From NCBI GenBank assembly GCA_028284675.1, contig JANQRI010000038.1, positions 1 through 64,000 of the forward strand: a stretch of DNA of 64,000 nt, in the 5' to 3' direction. The notes below the pieces were generated by a model. That model ran no database searches. It had not been told where the DNA came from and worked only from the letters and a program-made list of their open reading frames with translations. Shown here in pieces: positions 1 through 9,620 of this stretch (position 1 is the first letter of the stretch; the number at the start of each line of letters is the position of its first letter). The position numbers and the translations under genes were made by a program. This stretch comes from Gammaproteobacteria bacterium (GTDB taxonomy: Bacteria > Pseudomonadota > Gammaproteobacteria > HTCC5015).

Positions 1-305
1 ACAGATAAATTGAGTTGTGTTTTTACGGTATCGCCCTGTGTTTTTGTTTTTCTGATACCTGAAGAAAAATTTATGCTATCCGCCAACCAATGTCAACCCC
101 TGGCACAAAAAATAATACCCTGATTTAGGATACAGCCGATGTTGTAAGCAGTATGACGATTCGTCACAAAAACGTCATATCACGACATTTGCAAGAAAAT
201 CAGAAACTTGACTAAACCCATGGTCGCTAAAATGCCGGGTTCACAGGAAAAGCGACTTGCAGCCGCTTAATTGGGTTTCGAAAGGATTGATTACAAACCA
301 GCGTA
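1..305. other. Intergenic left edge, no gene seen
   Basis: No convincing open reading frame with a ribosome binding site lies here. The stretch is fairly A/T-rich and ends at the stop codon of the minus-strand TPR lipoprotein. A neighbouring gene may begin or end just outside the window. I saw no RNA gene and no strong terminator. Confidence 0.5.
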
Positions 306-2039
306 TTAAAACTGCTCTTTTTTCAGCTGTTTGATCATATTGAGCAGATGCTCGTCATCCGGGGTTTTTTCAAGCGCCTGTTTCAGCACTGATTCCGCAC
401 CCTGATGGTCGCCGGTAACCCATAACACTTCACTCAGGTGCGCGGCGATTTCAGCATCGTATTCGAGATTTAACGCACGTTGCAGGTATTCCAGCGCGTC
501 ATGCGGCCGGCCCAGGCGGTACAGCACCCAACCCATGCTGTCGATAATCGGCGCACTGTTCGGCTTCAAGCGTAACGCCTGTTGAATCAGTTCATACGCT
601 TCCTGATAGCGTTCGGTCCGGTCCGCAAGCGTGTATCCCAATGCATTCAATGCATCGGCGTTTTCCGGCTCTCTGAGCAGCACTGCCCGTAAATCATTTT
701 CCAGCAGATCAATGCGGTCCAGCTTTTCATACAGCAGCCCTCTGGAATACAGCAAGTCGATATTGCCGGGTATGTTCTGCAGCGCATCAGTCAGCAGATC
801 AACAGCCGCCTGATACTTTCCGGCTGTCGCCAGCACATCGGTTTCGGCCAGATAGAAACGGACCATCATCGACGGTTCTTTGTTTTTTGCACGCAATGCC
901 TGTAAATGCGAACGCGCCTCATCGACACGCTCCAGCCTGGCCAGCAGTTGCGCAATACGAATTTGCGCATCCAGCCTGTATTCACCCTGGTTAACCTTAA
1001 AGTAGGCTTTGATTGCATCGGGATATTGTCGGCGCACTTCGGCGATGCGACCCAGGTAGTACTGCGCTTCGGAAACCCGCTTACCAAGATCCAGCAAGCG
1101 GTTCAGATGTTCGGACGCTTCCTCATGCAAGTCCATATCCAGGCTCAGCAGCGCAAGTGTATACATTAAATCCGGGTTATCCGGCGACTTGCTGAGCAAT
1201 ACTTCGAACTGTGTTTTCGCTTCCGGGTAACGTTTTGTATTGAGCAGCATCCGTGAGTATGCCAGACGCAGTTTGTCGTTCTCAGGATACGTTGCGACTG
1301 CTGCTTTTAATTCTTCGATGGCTTTTTCCACTTCGCCAAGTGAGCGTGTGACACGCGCATGCAGGATAATGGCCTGAAATAAATCCGGTTTTATTTCCAG
1401 GGCCGCTTTAAGCTTGGCTTCGGCAAGCGCATGCTCGGCAAACAGCATCGCCAGATTGCCGTAAGCAAAAAGCGCATAGGGATTGGATTGATGTGTTTCG
1501 ACCAGCTCATCCATTATGGATAGCGCCAGTGTGCTTTGCTGTTTGGCTTCACGGCCAAGCAAACCGGCCACGACCAGGAACCCCTGATCAACACCGCTGG
1601 TATCCAGTGCCAGTATTTTTCGAAATGAATTGATCGCAACGGCTTTATCACCTTCCCGAAGCGCCAGCGCTGCAACCACCTGGTGCGCCTCGGTGTGATC
1701 CGGGGACAGCTCCACCCATAGCTTTGCAGCCGTTAATGCAGCGGAATAGTCTTTGGCATAAATGGCAGCACGGGTGGCACGTTCGGCAACCCTCGCATCG
1801 CGTATCTGTGCCGCAATCAGCAGTAAGTTTTCGATCGAAACATCCAGATAACCGCGTTGCCCGGCTATTTCTGCGAGCAACAGCCGGTAAAGGACTTCAT
1901 CATCGGTGAGCGTCTCGCCGGCCTCAGGGCTGGACACAGTCTTGACAATAGGCGGCTGCTCAGTGGTTTTGACCAGCTGTTGGCTGCACCCGGCCAGCAG
2001 AATCCATGCAATTCCCAGATATACACTGTGTTTCTTCAT
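306..2039 (-). CDS. TPR-repeat outer-membrane lipoprotein
   Basis: About 577 residues, built almost entirely of tetratricopeptide repeats, which make a helical scaffold for protein-protein contacts. I chose the ATG at 2039 because it gives a clean lipoprotein signal: MKKHS, a hydrophobic stretch, then the lipobox LLAGC. A GTG at 2087 in the same frame would add 16 residues ahead of the signal. TPR units such as DALNALGYTLADR, and PIIDSMGWVLYRLGRPHDAL near the C-terminus, are typical of the family seen divergent from hemA in Pseudomonas-like gammaproteobacteria. Divergent here from hemA, so the two probably share the 130-bp spacer as promoter region. The lipoprotein call is firm; the partner is unknown. 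Confidence 0.85.
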   Translation of the reverse strand: MKKHSVYLGIAWILLAGCSQQLVKTTEQPPIVKTVSSPEAGETLTDDEVLYRLLLAEIAGQRGYLDVSIENLLLIAAQIRDARVAERATRAAIYAKDYSAALTAAKLWVELSPDHTEAHQVVAALALREGDKAVAINSFRKILALDTSGVDQGFLVVAGLLGREAKQQSTLALSIMDELVETHQSNPYALFAYGNLAMLFAEHALAEAKLKAALEIKPDLFQAIILHARVTRSLGEVEKAIEELKAAVATYPENDKLRLAYSRMLLNTKRYPEAKTQFEVLLSKSPDNPDLMYTLALLSLDMDLHEEASEHLNRLLDLGKRVSEAQYYLGRIAEVRRQYPDAIKAYFKVNQGEYRLDAQIRIAQLLARLERVDEARSHLQALRAKNKEPSMMVRFYLAETDVLATAGKYQAAVDLLTDALQNIPGNIDLLYSRGLLYEKLDRIDLLENDLRAVLLREPENADALNALGYTLADRTERYQEAYELIQQALRLKPNSAPIIDSMGWVLYRLGRPHDALEYLQRALNLEYDAEIAAHLSEVLWVTGDHQGAESVLKQALEKTPDDEHLLNMIKQLKKEQF

Positions 2040-2169
2040 GTTAAAATCTTGGCATAAATCGTTGATTTTGTAACCTTGTTGTTTCACATTTTCCCGGCCA
2101 TTAGACGGGTACCGGCACGCCGGGTTGTTTATAATTTGATTGTTTCCGAGTCATTTAGTTGCTGCGCTT

Positions 2170-3438
2170 ATGTCTTTGCTTGCATTGGGTCTTAATCATA
2201 AAACCGCTCCGGTCAATATCCGTGAACAGCTGGTTTTTGCCCCTGAACGGATCACCTCGGCTTTACATGAGCTGACCGCGGTACCATCCATCAACGAGGC
2301 TGCCATTATTTCCACCTGCAACCGCACCGAGGTTTACTGCAACCTCGAAAGGCCGGATGCCGACAAACCCGCACTGCAGTGGTTTCTAAATCACCACGGC
2401 ATGCAGCAGCTGGATCATGATAACCTGCTTTACCAGTTAATTGATGCAAAAACCGTGCGCCATTTACTCCGCGTCGCCTGCGGCCTGGACTCGATGGTTA
2501 TCGGCGAACCCCAAATTCTCGGTCAGCTTAAATCCGCTTACCGGCAGGCAGAACAGGCCGGCACGATCGGCGGGCAACTTGGCAAGCTGTTTCAACATGC
2601 ATTTTCGGTCGCAAAACAGGTCCGTTCTGATACCGCGATCGGCGCCAACCCGGTTTCGGTTGCATTCGCCGCGGTCAGGCTTGCGAAACAGATTTTCTCG
2701 GACCTCAGCGAACAAACCGCGCTGATGATCGGCGCCGGCGAAACCATTGAGCTGGTTGCGCGCCACTTACAGGAACAGGGCATCAACCGGATCATTGTCG
2801 CAAACCGCTCCTTGGAGCGCGCCAGACAACTGGCGGCGCGGTTCAACGGGACACCGGTTTTACTATCCGATTTATGTGAATACCTGCCACAGGCGGATAT
2901 TCTGATTTCCTCCACGGCCAGCCAGTTGCCGATTATCGGCAAAGGTGCAGTGGAAAGCACATTAAAAAAACGTAAACACCGGCCGGTTTTTATGATCGAT
3001 CTTGCGGTACCGCGGGACATTGAGTCGCAAGTCGGGGATCTGGAGGATGTATACCTTTACAATATTGACGATCTGCAGGCGGTGATTGAAGAAAATCTGC
3101 GCTCGCGGGAAGACGCGGCAGTGCATGCCGAAACCATTATTGATTGCAAGGTCAGCGAATTTATCGCCTGGCAGCGTTCACTGGATGCTTCACAAACCAT
3201 TCGGGATTATCGCGAGGATGCAGTAGTATTGCGGGAGTCGGCTTTACAAAAAGCCCGGCAATTATTGGCCGGCGGCAAAAGCCCGGAGGAAAGCCTGGAG
3301 TATCTTGCCCACAACCTAACCAATAAGCTGCTGCATAACACCACTATAAAACTGGATAAAGCCGCACGCGACGGCCGCCAGGATATTTTACAGGCCGCGT
3401 ATGAATTGTTTCGCCAGGATAATAAAAAAAATAACTGA
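2170..3438 (+). CDS. hemA: Glutamyl-tRNA reductase
   Basis: First step of C5-pathway tetrapyrrole (haem) synthesis: NADPH-dependent reduction of glutamyl-tRNA to glutamate-1-semialdehyde. The 422-residue protein starts at the ATG at 2170 (MSLLALGLNHKTAPV); an upstream TTG would add ten residues that do not fit the family. The catalytic cysteine is Cys50 in ISTCNRTEVYC. The motif GLDSMVIGEPQILGQ, a nucleotide-binding segment around MIGAGETIELV and the C-terminal dimerisation helices are all present. Length is normal. It is followed 111 bp later by prfA, the classic gammaproteobacterial hemA-prfA order. Function is secure. Confidence 0.97.
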   Translation: MSLLALGLNHKTAPVNIREQLVFAPERITSALHELTAVPSINEAAIISTCNRTEVYCNLERPDADKPALQWFLNHHGMQQLDHDNLLYQLIDAKTVRHLLRVACGLDSMVIGEPQILGQLKSAYRQAEQAGTIGGQLGKLFQHAFSVAKQVRSDTAIGANPVSVAFAAVRLAKQIFSDLSEQTALMIGAGETIELVARHLQEQGINRIIVANRSLERARQLAARFNGTPVLLSDLCEYLPQADILISSTASQLPIIGKGAVESTLKKRKHRPVFMIDLAVPRDIESQVGDLEDVYLYNIDDLQAVIEENLRSREDAAVHAETIIDCKVSEFIAWQRSLDASQTIRDYREDAVVLRESALQKARQLLAGGKSPEESLEYLAHNLTNKLLHNTTIKLDKAARDGRQDILQAAYELFRQDNKKNN

Positions 3439-3549
3439 GCAGGATATCAAAACCATGCATGTTGAACGACAGCTTTATAGGTTTTTGCTGAAAACACTCG
3501 TATACCCGTCGCAGAGCGGCGCCCACCGCTTTTTGAAAGACCTTGCCTG

Positions 3550-4635
3550 ATGCAACAAAGCATCGCTGACAAGCTGGAGCAACTCGCTGCGCGCCATGAG
3601 GAAGTGGCGGCATTACTTGCCGAGCCGGATGTTATTGCCGATCAAAACCGTTTCCGCGAACTGTCTCAGGAGTTTGCACAGCTGGAGCCGGTGCGGAATA
3701 CCTTTAACCGTTATAAGCAGGCCCTGGCCAATATCAGCAATGCTGAGGAAATGCTGGAAGATGCGGACGATGAAATGCGTTCGCTTGCACGCGAGGAGCT
3801 TGAGTCGGAACAAGCCACACTGGCCATGCTGGAAAAAGATCTGCAGATCCTGCTGCTGCCGAAAGACCCGCATGATAACAGCAATATTTTTCTGGAAATC
3901 CGCGCCGGCACCGGCGGAGACGAAGCCGCAATATTTGCCGGCGATCTGTTCCGAATGTATTCACGTTATGCGGAACAAAAAAAATGGCAGGTCGAACCGC
4001 TTAGTGTCAGTGATGGCGAACACGGTGGCTATAAAGAAATCATCGCCCGCATTATCGGCCAGGGCGCGTACTCACGTTTGAAATTCGAATCAGGCGCACA
4101 CCGTGTACAGCGGGTGCCGGAAACCGAGTCACAGGGCCGGATTCATACCTCGGCCGCAACCGTCGCGGTACTGCCTGAGTTACAGGAAGTCGATGAAATC
4201 GATATCAATACCGCCGACCTGCGCATCGATACTTATCGTGCATCGGGTGCCGGTGGTCAGCATGTGAATAAAACCGATTCAGCGGTACGCATGACACATT
4301 TACCGACCGGTATCGTTGTGGAATGTCAGGACGAACGTTCACAGCATAAGAACCGTGCCCGCGCGATGTCTTTATTACAGGCAAAGCTGTTACAGATTGA
4401 GCAGGACAAGCAACGTCAGCACCAGGCCCAAACCCGTAAATCACTGGTCGGTAGCGGCGACCGCTCGGAACGAATCCGGACTTATAATTTCCCACAGGGT
4501 CGGGTCACCGATCACCGTATTAACCTGACACTTTATAAGCTTGAAGAGTTTATTGTCGGCAATCTGGACAGTGTGATCGACCCGCTGATCAGTGAACATC
4601 AGGCGGATCAACTGGCCATGCTGGGCGAACAATAA
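3550..4635 (+). CDS. prfA: Peptide chain release factor 1
   Basis: Releases finished peptides at UAA and UAG codons. 361 residues, the normal length. The GGQ motif that enters the peptidyl-transferase centre is at about residues 235-237 (GAGGQHVNKTDSAVR). The stop-codon-reading tripeptide appears as P-E-T in RVPETESQGRIHTS; RF1 carries PxT, while RF2 carries SPF. No strong Shine-Dalgarno is visible before the ATG, so coupling to hemA transcription is likely. The usual next gene prmC (methylating the GGQ glutamine) is not adjacent; a lipoprotein gene follows instead. Confidence 0.97.
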   Translation: MQQSIADKLEQLAARHEEVAALLAEPDVIADQNRFRELSQEFAQLEPVRNTFNRYKQALANISNAEEMLEDADDEMRSLAREELESEQATLAMLEKDLQILLLPKDPHDNSNIFLEIRAGTGGDEAAIFAGDLFRMYSRYAEQKKWQVEPLSVSDGEHGGYKEIIARIIGQGAYSRLKFESGAHRVQRVPETESQGRIHTSAATVAVLPELQEVDEIDINTADLRIDTYRASGAGGQHVNKTDSAVRMTHLPTGIVVECQDERSQHKNRARAMSLLQAKLLQIEQDKQRQHQAQTRKSLVGSGDRSERIRTYNFPQGRVTDHRINLTLYKLEEFIVGNLDSVIDPLISEHQADQLAMLGEQ

Positions 4636-4750
4636 ACACGCCCTATTCCCTGTTTTAGAAAATAAATCCCATCCACTGTAAACCGCTCCACCCCCCCTGC
4701 GTTATTACTCGCACAACAGTTATTTTTTTATTAACGCGAGGGCATTTATC

Positions 4751-6571
4751 ATGTTATCAATACTGAAACGGCTGCTGCCGGCCGTGATTCTATTCGGTGG
4801 TATTTCGATATTCGCCGGCTGTAATTCCGGCGGCGAGTCCAGCGCCGACAACGGTGATACCGGTGAAGTGATTATCGGTTTGACCGACGCGGAAGGTGAT
4901 TTTCTCAGTTATACCGTTAACGTTTTGTCGGTCAAACTTATCCGTGCCGACGGCGCTGAAATCGAAACATTACCGCTCAGCACCACAGTCGACTTTGCAC
5001 AGTATACCGAACTGACTGAATTTTTAACCGCGGCAACGGTGCCTTCGGGCATTTATACCGGCGCCAGTATCGTGCTGGATTACAGCGATGCACAAATCCT
5101 GGTTGAAGACGCATCGGGTAATGCGGTTGAAGGCACACCGGTCGATGCCGACGGCAATGCACTGAGTCAGCTTGAATTACGAGTGCAGTTGTCTGATACC
5201 GATACATTCAGAATCGCGCCCGGTATTCCTGCACATATCACCCTGGACTTTGACCTGGAAGCTTCACATGATGTCGATCTGTTGACGGTTCCGGCACTGG
5301 TCACCGTTGAACCGGTATTGATTGCTGATACCTTACTGGAAGAACCCAAGGAGCACCGGCTACGCGGCCTGTTGAATTCAGTCAATGAAGCGGAGCAGGT
5401 TTTTTCAGTACTGGTACGGCCGTTCTATCGATTCAGTGGAAACTTCGGCAGCATCCGGGTTCATGTCGATAATGATACCGCGTATGAAATCAACCGCCAG
5501 AGTTATATCGGGGACGACGGTCTGGCGAAGCTGGCGACTTTACCGCAAACAACAGCGGTTGTTGCTGTCGGCAAACTTAATATGCGAGAGCGCCGCTTTG
5601 AAGCCAGCCATGTTTTTGCCGGCACCAGTGTACCCTGGGGCGACAACGATCTGTTAATCGGCAATGTGCTTGCACGCAGCGGCGATGTGATCACCGTAAA
5701 AGGCGCCAGCATTGTGCGCGATGATAATGATGCGGTATTCGGCGACACGGTTACCGTCACATTAGGCGTCGACACAGTCGTAACCAAACAAGGCGCTTTC
5801 GGTGAAAGCTTCGATAAAGACGATATCTCAATTGGTCAGCGTGTGCATATCGCCGGCGAATTAACTGACAGCACACCCGGCAGTATGGCCTTGGATGCCA
5901 GCAATGGTCATGTACGGATGATGTTTACCAATCTGAACGCGACTGTCGTGCAGCTTAGCCCGTTGCTTATCGATCTACAGTCGATCGACCGGCGCCGGAT
6001 TTCATTGTTTAATTTTAGCGGTACCGGTGCAACGGAAGACGCCGACCCGGATAACTATGAAGTCGATACCGGTTCATTGACGCTGAGCAGTCTTAACATC
6101 AGTGATCCGGTTAAAGTACGTGGATTCGTCAACCGTTTTGGTGAAGCACCGCCGGACTTTAATGCACAAACCATCGTCGATGTTGCAAACCTGCCGGCCA
6201 GGCTGAAAATCCGCTGGGACGAACCGGGTTCAACCACACCTTTCAGTGATACTTCAGAAAGTCATCTGGCGGTGGACCTGAATGACCCGGCACTGGGGGG
6301 TCTGCACCATGTGTATCGTGCCGGCGTAGTAACCGACCTGTTGAGTCTGGGCATGGATACCCGTCTGGTGCCAAATGTATCGAATAAAGGTCTGTTTATC
6401 ATTGCCGGACAGGGCCGGGTTCAGTTATTCCATGATTTCAGCCGCTTCTCCGAAATCCTGGTAGCCGAACTTGACGGCATCACCGCAATGCATGCGCTGT
6501 ACGGGCACGGACGCTTCAGTGACAGTGATGCAACACTGACATCCAGAAAAATTGTTGTTAGATTGCGTTAA
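4751..6571 (+). CDS. DUF4382/DUF5666-type lipoprotein
   Basis: 606-residue secreted lipoprotein of unknown function. The signal peptide ends in the lipobox FAGC (Cys about residue 24), followed by a Ser/Gly/Asp linker. Residues about 38-190 resemble DUF4382 (IGLTDAEGDFLSYTVNVLSV), a beta-rich domain of secreted proteins. From about residue 200 onward, repeated short beta segments (LLIGNVLARSGDVITVKG and similar) resemble DUF5666. No catalytic motif is visible. A GAGG element precedes the ATG by about nine bases. It is transcribed alone: 115 bp after prfA and ending in a strong intrinsic terminator. Family names are from pattern recognition. Confidence 0.75.
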   Translation: MLSILKRLLPAVILFGGISIFAGCNSGGESSADNGDTGEVIIGLTDAEGDFLSYTVNVLSVKLIRADGAEIETLPLSTTVDFAQYTELTEFLTAATVPSGIYTGASIVLDYSDAQILVEDASGNAVEGTPVDADGNALSQLELRVQLSDTDTFRIAPGIPAHITLDFDLEASHDVDLLTVPALVTVEPVLIADTLLEEPKEHRLRGLLNSVNEAEQVFSVLVRPFYRFSGNFGSIRVHVDNDTAYEINRQSYIGDDGLAKLATLPQTTAVVAVGKLNMRERRFEASHVFAGTSVPWGDNDLLIGNVLARSGDVITVKGASIVRDDNDAVFGDTVTVTLGVDTVVTKQGAFGESFDKDDISIGQRVHIAGELTDSTPGSMALDASNGHVRMMFTNLNATVVQLSPLLIDLQSIDRRRISLFNFSGTGATEDADPDNYEVDTGSLTLSSLNISDPVKVRGFVNRFGEAPPDFNAQTIVDVANLPARLKIRWDEPGSTTPFSDTSESHLAVDLNDPALGGLHHVYRAGVVTDLLSLGMDTRLVPNVSNKGLFIIAGQGRVQLFHDFSRFSEILVAELDGITAMHALYGHGRFSDSDATLTSRKIVVRLR

Positions 6572-6591
6572 CCTTAGTGAAGTGATGAGCC

Positions 6592-6630
6592 AAACGCTTC
6601 CCGGAGATTTCGGGAAGCGTTTTTGGTTTT
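6592..6630 (+). terminator. Intrinsic terminator of the DUF4382 lipoprotein gene
   Basis: Perfect 12-bp stem (AAACGCTTCCCG, positions 6592-6603, pairing with 6611-6622), a seven-base loop, then TTGGTTTT. It sits 20 bp after the stop codon and just before the end of the convergent radical SAM gene, so it may also act on the minus strand. Confidence 0.88.
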
Positions 6631-6633
6631 GAT

Positions 6634-7710
6634 TTACAATTGCAACCGCATCTGCCCACCGGACTCCAGTCCACCCGCAAATCGCGTTGTATCCATGCCA
6701 TCAAGGTTACGGTGATCATAACCGGCTTTTGCCGCAGCATGACGGAAACGTTGCGCCAACATGCTTGCATAGTGCCCTTCTCCACGCATACGGGTACCCC
6801 ATTTTGCATCGTAGTCTTTGCCGCCACGACTTTGTCTAACCAGATTCATTACATGCTTGGCTTTTTCCGGATAATGCACCTGCAACCACTGGCGAAACAG
6901 GTCTTTAACTTCATATGGTAATCTTAACAACACATAAGACGCACTGCGCGCACCAGCCTGATAAGCCTGCTCCAGCAGGCTTTCGATTTCAGCATCATTA
7001 ATCAATGGAATGACCGGCGCCACCATCACACCGACCGGCACTTTTGCTTCGGCCAACGCAGCGACCACCTCCAGACGTTTCGCCGGACTGGCCGCACGTG
7101 GTTCCAATGTACTTTTGATACGGTTATCCATGCTGGTCAGGCTGACCGCAACAGACACCAATTTTTGCACCGCCAGCGAAGACAACAAATTCAGATCACG
7201 CAGAATCAGGCTGCTTTTGGTAATCAGTGTCACCGGATGACGGTAACGTAACAGCACCTCCAGTAAACCGCGCGTAATTTTCAGTTCTTTTTCCACCGGC
7301 TGATAGGCATCGGTGTTTATGCCGAGTGTTATCGGCTTGCAGACATAACCCGGCTTATCCAATTCATCTTCAAGCATTTCCACCGCGTTATGTTTGTAAA
7401 ATATCCGGGTTTCGAAATCCAGACCGGCAGAGAGACCAAGATAACTATGCGTGGGTCTTGCAAAACAATATATGCAGCCATGTTCACAACCACGATAGGG
7501 GTTTATCGAGCGGTCAAACGGGATGTCCGGAGACTGGTTGTAATTGATAATGGTTTTTGCTTTATCCGGTAATAACTCTCTCGATATCGAGGATATTTTG
7601 TCATCTTCCTCATAAACCGCCCAACCATCATCAACAGACTCATGAGTATTCAATTCAAAGCGCCCATCGGGATTAGATAGAGCACCACGGGCTTTATGAT
7701 ACTTTAGCAT
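6634..7710 (-). CDS. PA0069-family radical SAM protein
   Basis: 358 residues from the ATG at 7710, which has a GAGG element six bases upstream; the reading frame continues upstream to 7875 but that extension does not resemble the family. The iron-sulphur cluster motif CxxxCxxC is CEHGCIYC, followed by FARPTHSYLG, which places it in the SplB-like/PA0069 group of radical SAM enzymes. Conserved downstream elements include ITLGINTDAYQPVEK and VGVMVAPVIPLIND. The family's substrate is not established to my knowledge. It lies downstream of lexA on the same strand, with a possible terminator between. Confidence 0.85.
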   Translation of the reverse strand: MLKYHKARGALSNPDGRFELNTHESVDDGWAVYEEDDKISSISRELLPDKAKTIINYNQSPDIPFDRSINPYRGCEHGCIYCFARPTHSYLGLSAGLDFETRIFYKHNAVEMLEDELDKPGYVCKPITLGINTDAYQPVEKELKITRGLLEVLLRYRHPVTLITKSSLILRDLNLLSSLAVQKLVSVAVSLTSMDNRIKSTLEPRAASPAKRLEVVAALAEAKVPVGVMVAPVIPLINDAEIESLLEQAYQAGARSASYVLLRLPYEVKDLFRQWLQVHYPEKAKHVMNLVRQSRGGKDYDAKWGTRMRGEGHYASMLAQRFRHAAAKAGYDHRNLDGMDTTRFAGGLESGGQMRLQL

Positions 7711-7800
7711 CGGAACCTCACTGTGTTGTTCAACACCAAATAAAAACCGGTGCCACCTCGGGAAAAACATATGCCGGTCAATCGTTAAAGCAACCGGTTT

Positions 7801-7830
7801 AAAACCAATACCGGCACATCCTTGTGCCGG
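7801..7830 (-). terminator. Possible intrinsic terminator or attenuator after lexA
   Basis: Read on the minus strand, an 8-bp perfect stem (CCGGCACA / TGTGCCGG, four-base loop; plus-strand 7811-7830) is followed by TATTGGTTTT. It lies between the lexA stop and the radical SAM start and could separate the two. The T-tract is broken, so confidence is moderate. Confidence 0.4.
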
Positions 7831-7977
7831 CACCGGCCCGGTGGGATAAATCACCGGGTTAATAAGCACACGCATCCTTGTGTACCACTAACGCTGGGCA
7901 TTACTCCATGGAACCTGTCGTGACCACACTTAAGTAAAAACATAAAAAAGTATTAACAGGTTCTGACTGCTTCCTTA

Positions 7978-8592
7978 CTACTTACTTCCTGACTTCCTCA
8001 CTTCACCTCTACGCACCAACCCAACCATCACACCCTCAATCGCAAATGGCTGGCGCCGTAAATCGACTTTTATCGGCTCAAACTCCGGATTTGCCGGCAA
8101 CAGCGTTACAATATTTTGTCGCCGCTTAAAATATTTAACCGTCACTTCATCCTCAAGGCGGGCAACCACTATCTGACTTTGTTCCGCTTGCGATGTTTTT
8201 TTTATCGCAAGCAAATCACTATCAAAAATCCCTGCCTCCATCATACTCATACCCTTAACCCGCAACATAAAATCCGCACGTGGCCGGAAAAAATTCGGGT
8301 TTAACGGAACATGTGTATCGATATTCTGCTCGGCAAGAATCGGGGAACCGGCCGCAACACGGCCGACAACCGGCAAGCCCAGCGGCTCGGACAAGCGAAT
8401 GCCGCGTGAGCGGCCATCAAGTTCGATAACCCCTTTACGCTGCAATGCCTGCAAATGCTGATAAGCCGCATTATCGGAGCGATAGCCCATAAACTCAGCT
8501 ATTTCGCGCATTGTCGGCGGCAGATGCCGTTCGACCATGCAGGACTTGATGAATTTCAGTATTTTTTGCTGTATCGGTGTGAGTTCGGGCAT
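7978..8592 (-). CDS. lexA: LexA repressor, SOS regulator
   Basis: 204-residue SOS repressor and self-cleaving protease. N-terminal winged helix residues 1-70 (LTPIQQKILKFIKSC, PPTMREIAEFMGYRSDNAAYQHLQAL). The cleavage bond is Ala81-Gly82 in GRVAAGSP. The serine/lysine dyad is Ser116 (KGMSMMEAG) and Lys153 (VTVKYFKR). All elements needed for RecA-stimulated autocleavage are present. Two overlapping LexA-box-like palindromes sit immediately upstream, which indicates autoregulation. Confidence 0.97.
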   Translation of the reverse strand: MPELTPIQQKILKFIKSCMVERHLPPTMREIAEFMGYRSDNAAYQHLQALQRKGVIELDGRSRGIRLSEPLGLPVVGRVAAGSPILAEQNIDTHVPLNPNFFRPRADFMLRVKGMSMMEAGIFDSDLLAIKKTSQAEQSQIVVARLEDEVTVKYFKRRQNIVTLLPANPEFEPIKVDLRRQPFAIEGVMVGLVRRGEVRKSGSK

Positions 8593-8602
8593 ATCCTGAT
8601 AC

Positions 8603-8634
8603 CTGTATAAATTTACATGTATTTTTATACATGT
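8603..8634 (-). promoter_or_regulatory. Two overlapping LexA-box-like operators
   Basis: Directly upstream of lexA: CTGTATAAATTTACAT (8603-8618) and ACATGTATTTTTATACATGT (8615-8634). Both follow the CTG/ATG-N10-CA(G/T) layout with an A/T-rich core seen in gammaproteobacterial SOS boxes; the second is a near-perfect palindrome. Their overlap suggests tight autorepression. Binding is inferred from sequence and position. Confidence 0.75.
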
Positions 8635-8950
8635 TTATTTTAAAAGCAAGTCAGTAGACCCCCTTGTTTTATCACCAGTCACCATTTATTGGAAAAAAAA
8701 CGTCACAGAAATGCAAAGAAACTGCAATAAAAACTGCCTCAATGCAGTGCATAAAAATTTAATTCTCCGGTTACGGAATTTATTTATAAATCAGCACTCA
8801 ATTATTTTAAATAAAGACTAAATTTAGCCGCGTTACGACCGCTATACAGAAATAAGCCTCTGATTTATGCACAGCTAGGGCCCGTTAACACTAATTGCAT
8901 CAGAGCTTTCAAAAAAAACACCTGTGGTGTGATATTACGAGGATCCCGTA
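8635..8950. other. Intergenic region between lexA and a small membrane-protein gene
   Basis: About 316 bp, A/T-rich, without a supported gene. It must hold the lexA promoter and a plus-strand promoter for the small gene at 8951. A short hairpin (ACACC-TGT-GGTGT) lies about 20 bp upstream of that gene, with a GAGG ribosome site following it. Nothing else recognised. Confidence 0.5.
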
Positions 8951-9199
8951 ATGGACCAAGAAGAAAAGAAAGCCAAATCCAACTATCTCAAGCCACCGCC
9001 GAATACAAGCGAAAAGGAAATGGCGAATCACCCCAGTTGGCGAAGGTATACACGTAAGTATCAGCGCAAAAAAGCTATTGTTAAGGACATATGGATCGCC
9101 AGCGGCATACTGATTGCATGTGTGCCACTGAATTGGCAAGTCACACTTTTACTGACAACGACTTTTCTGTCTTTTTGTATTCTGGACGAAACACCGTAA
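8951..9199 (+). CDS. Small membrane protein, unknown
   Basis: 82 residues. A charged, Lys/Arg-rich N-terminal half (through about residue 45) precedes two closely spaced hydrophobic segments (IWIASGILIACVPL and VTLLLTTTFLSFCIL), so a hairpin or single membrane insertion is likely. A GAGG element lies nine bases before the ATG. It stands alone, divergent from lexA and convergent with msrB. I do not recognise the family; the ribosome site and composition make it a plausible real gene. Confidence 0.6.
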   Translation: MDQEEKKAKSNYLKPPPNTSEKEMANHPSWRRYTRKYQRKKAIVKDIWIASGILIACVPLNWQVTLLLTTTFLSFCILDETP

Positions 9200-9211
9200 G
9201 CGGCGACAGTT

Positions 9212-9616
9212 TCAGTCAACCTGCTCTTTTTCAAATGCCAGTGCGGCAGAGTTTATGCAAAAGCGCTTACCGGTAGGATCGGGGCCATCATCGAACACAT
9301 GCCCCAGGTGTGCATCGCAACGGCTGCATATCACCTCGGTGCGCCGCATAAACAGACTGTTGTCCGGCTCAGATCCGACATTCTCTTGATTGACCGGCTG
9401 ATAAAAACTTGGCCAGCCGGTACCGGAATCATATTTTGCAGTTGAATCAAACAAGGCTTGCCCGCAACAAACACATTTATATACCCCGGACTCTTTATGA
9501 TCGTGATATTCACCGGTAAATGCGCGCTCAGTGCCTTTGCGGCGGGTAATCCGGTACTGTTCGGGTGTTAACTGCTCCTGCCACTGCTGTTCGGTTTTTT
9601 CTACTTTCTCACCCAT
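9212..9616 (-). CDS. msrB: Peptide methionine-(R)-S-oxide reductase
   Basis: Repairs oxidised methionine (R-epimer) in proteins using thioredoxin. 134 residues from the ATG at 9616, which has a GAGGAG site upstream; the frame extends further upstream into ubiX but that part is not family sequence. Two zinc-binding CxxC pairs (CVCCGQ and ICSRCDAHLGHVF) and the catalytic cysteine in RFCINSAAL are present, together with TGWPSFYQPV. It lies four bases downstream of ubiX on the same strand and is likely co-transcribed with it. Confidence 0.96.
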   Translation of the reverse strand: MGEKVEKTEQQWQEQLTPEQYRITRRKGTERAFTGEYHDHKESGVYKCVCCGQALFDSTAKYDSGTGWPSFYQPVNQENVGSEPDNSLFMRRTEVICSRCDAHLGHVFDDGPDPTGKRFCINSAALAFEKEQVD

Positions 9617-9620
9617 CGCG

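Noticed and set aside
3512..3534. Terminator between hemA and prfA
   Set aside because: The stem is only five pairs (AGCGG/CCGCT) and lies just ahead of prfA, where full termination would be unlikely; at most an attenuator.
7711..7875. 55-codon N-terminal extension of the radical SAM protein
   Set aside because: The ATG at 7710 has a good GAGG site and begins family-like sequence; the extension contains a strong hairpin and no family resemblance.
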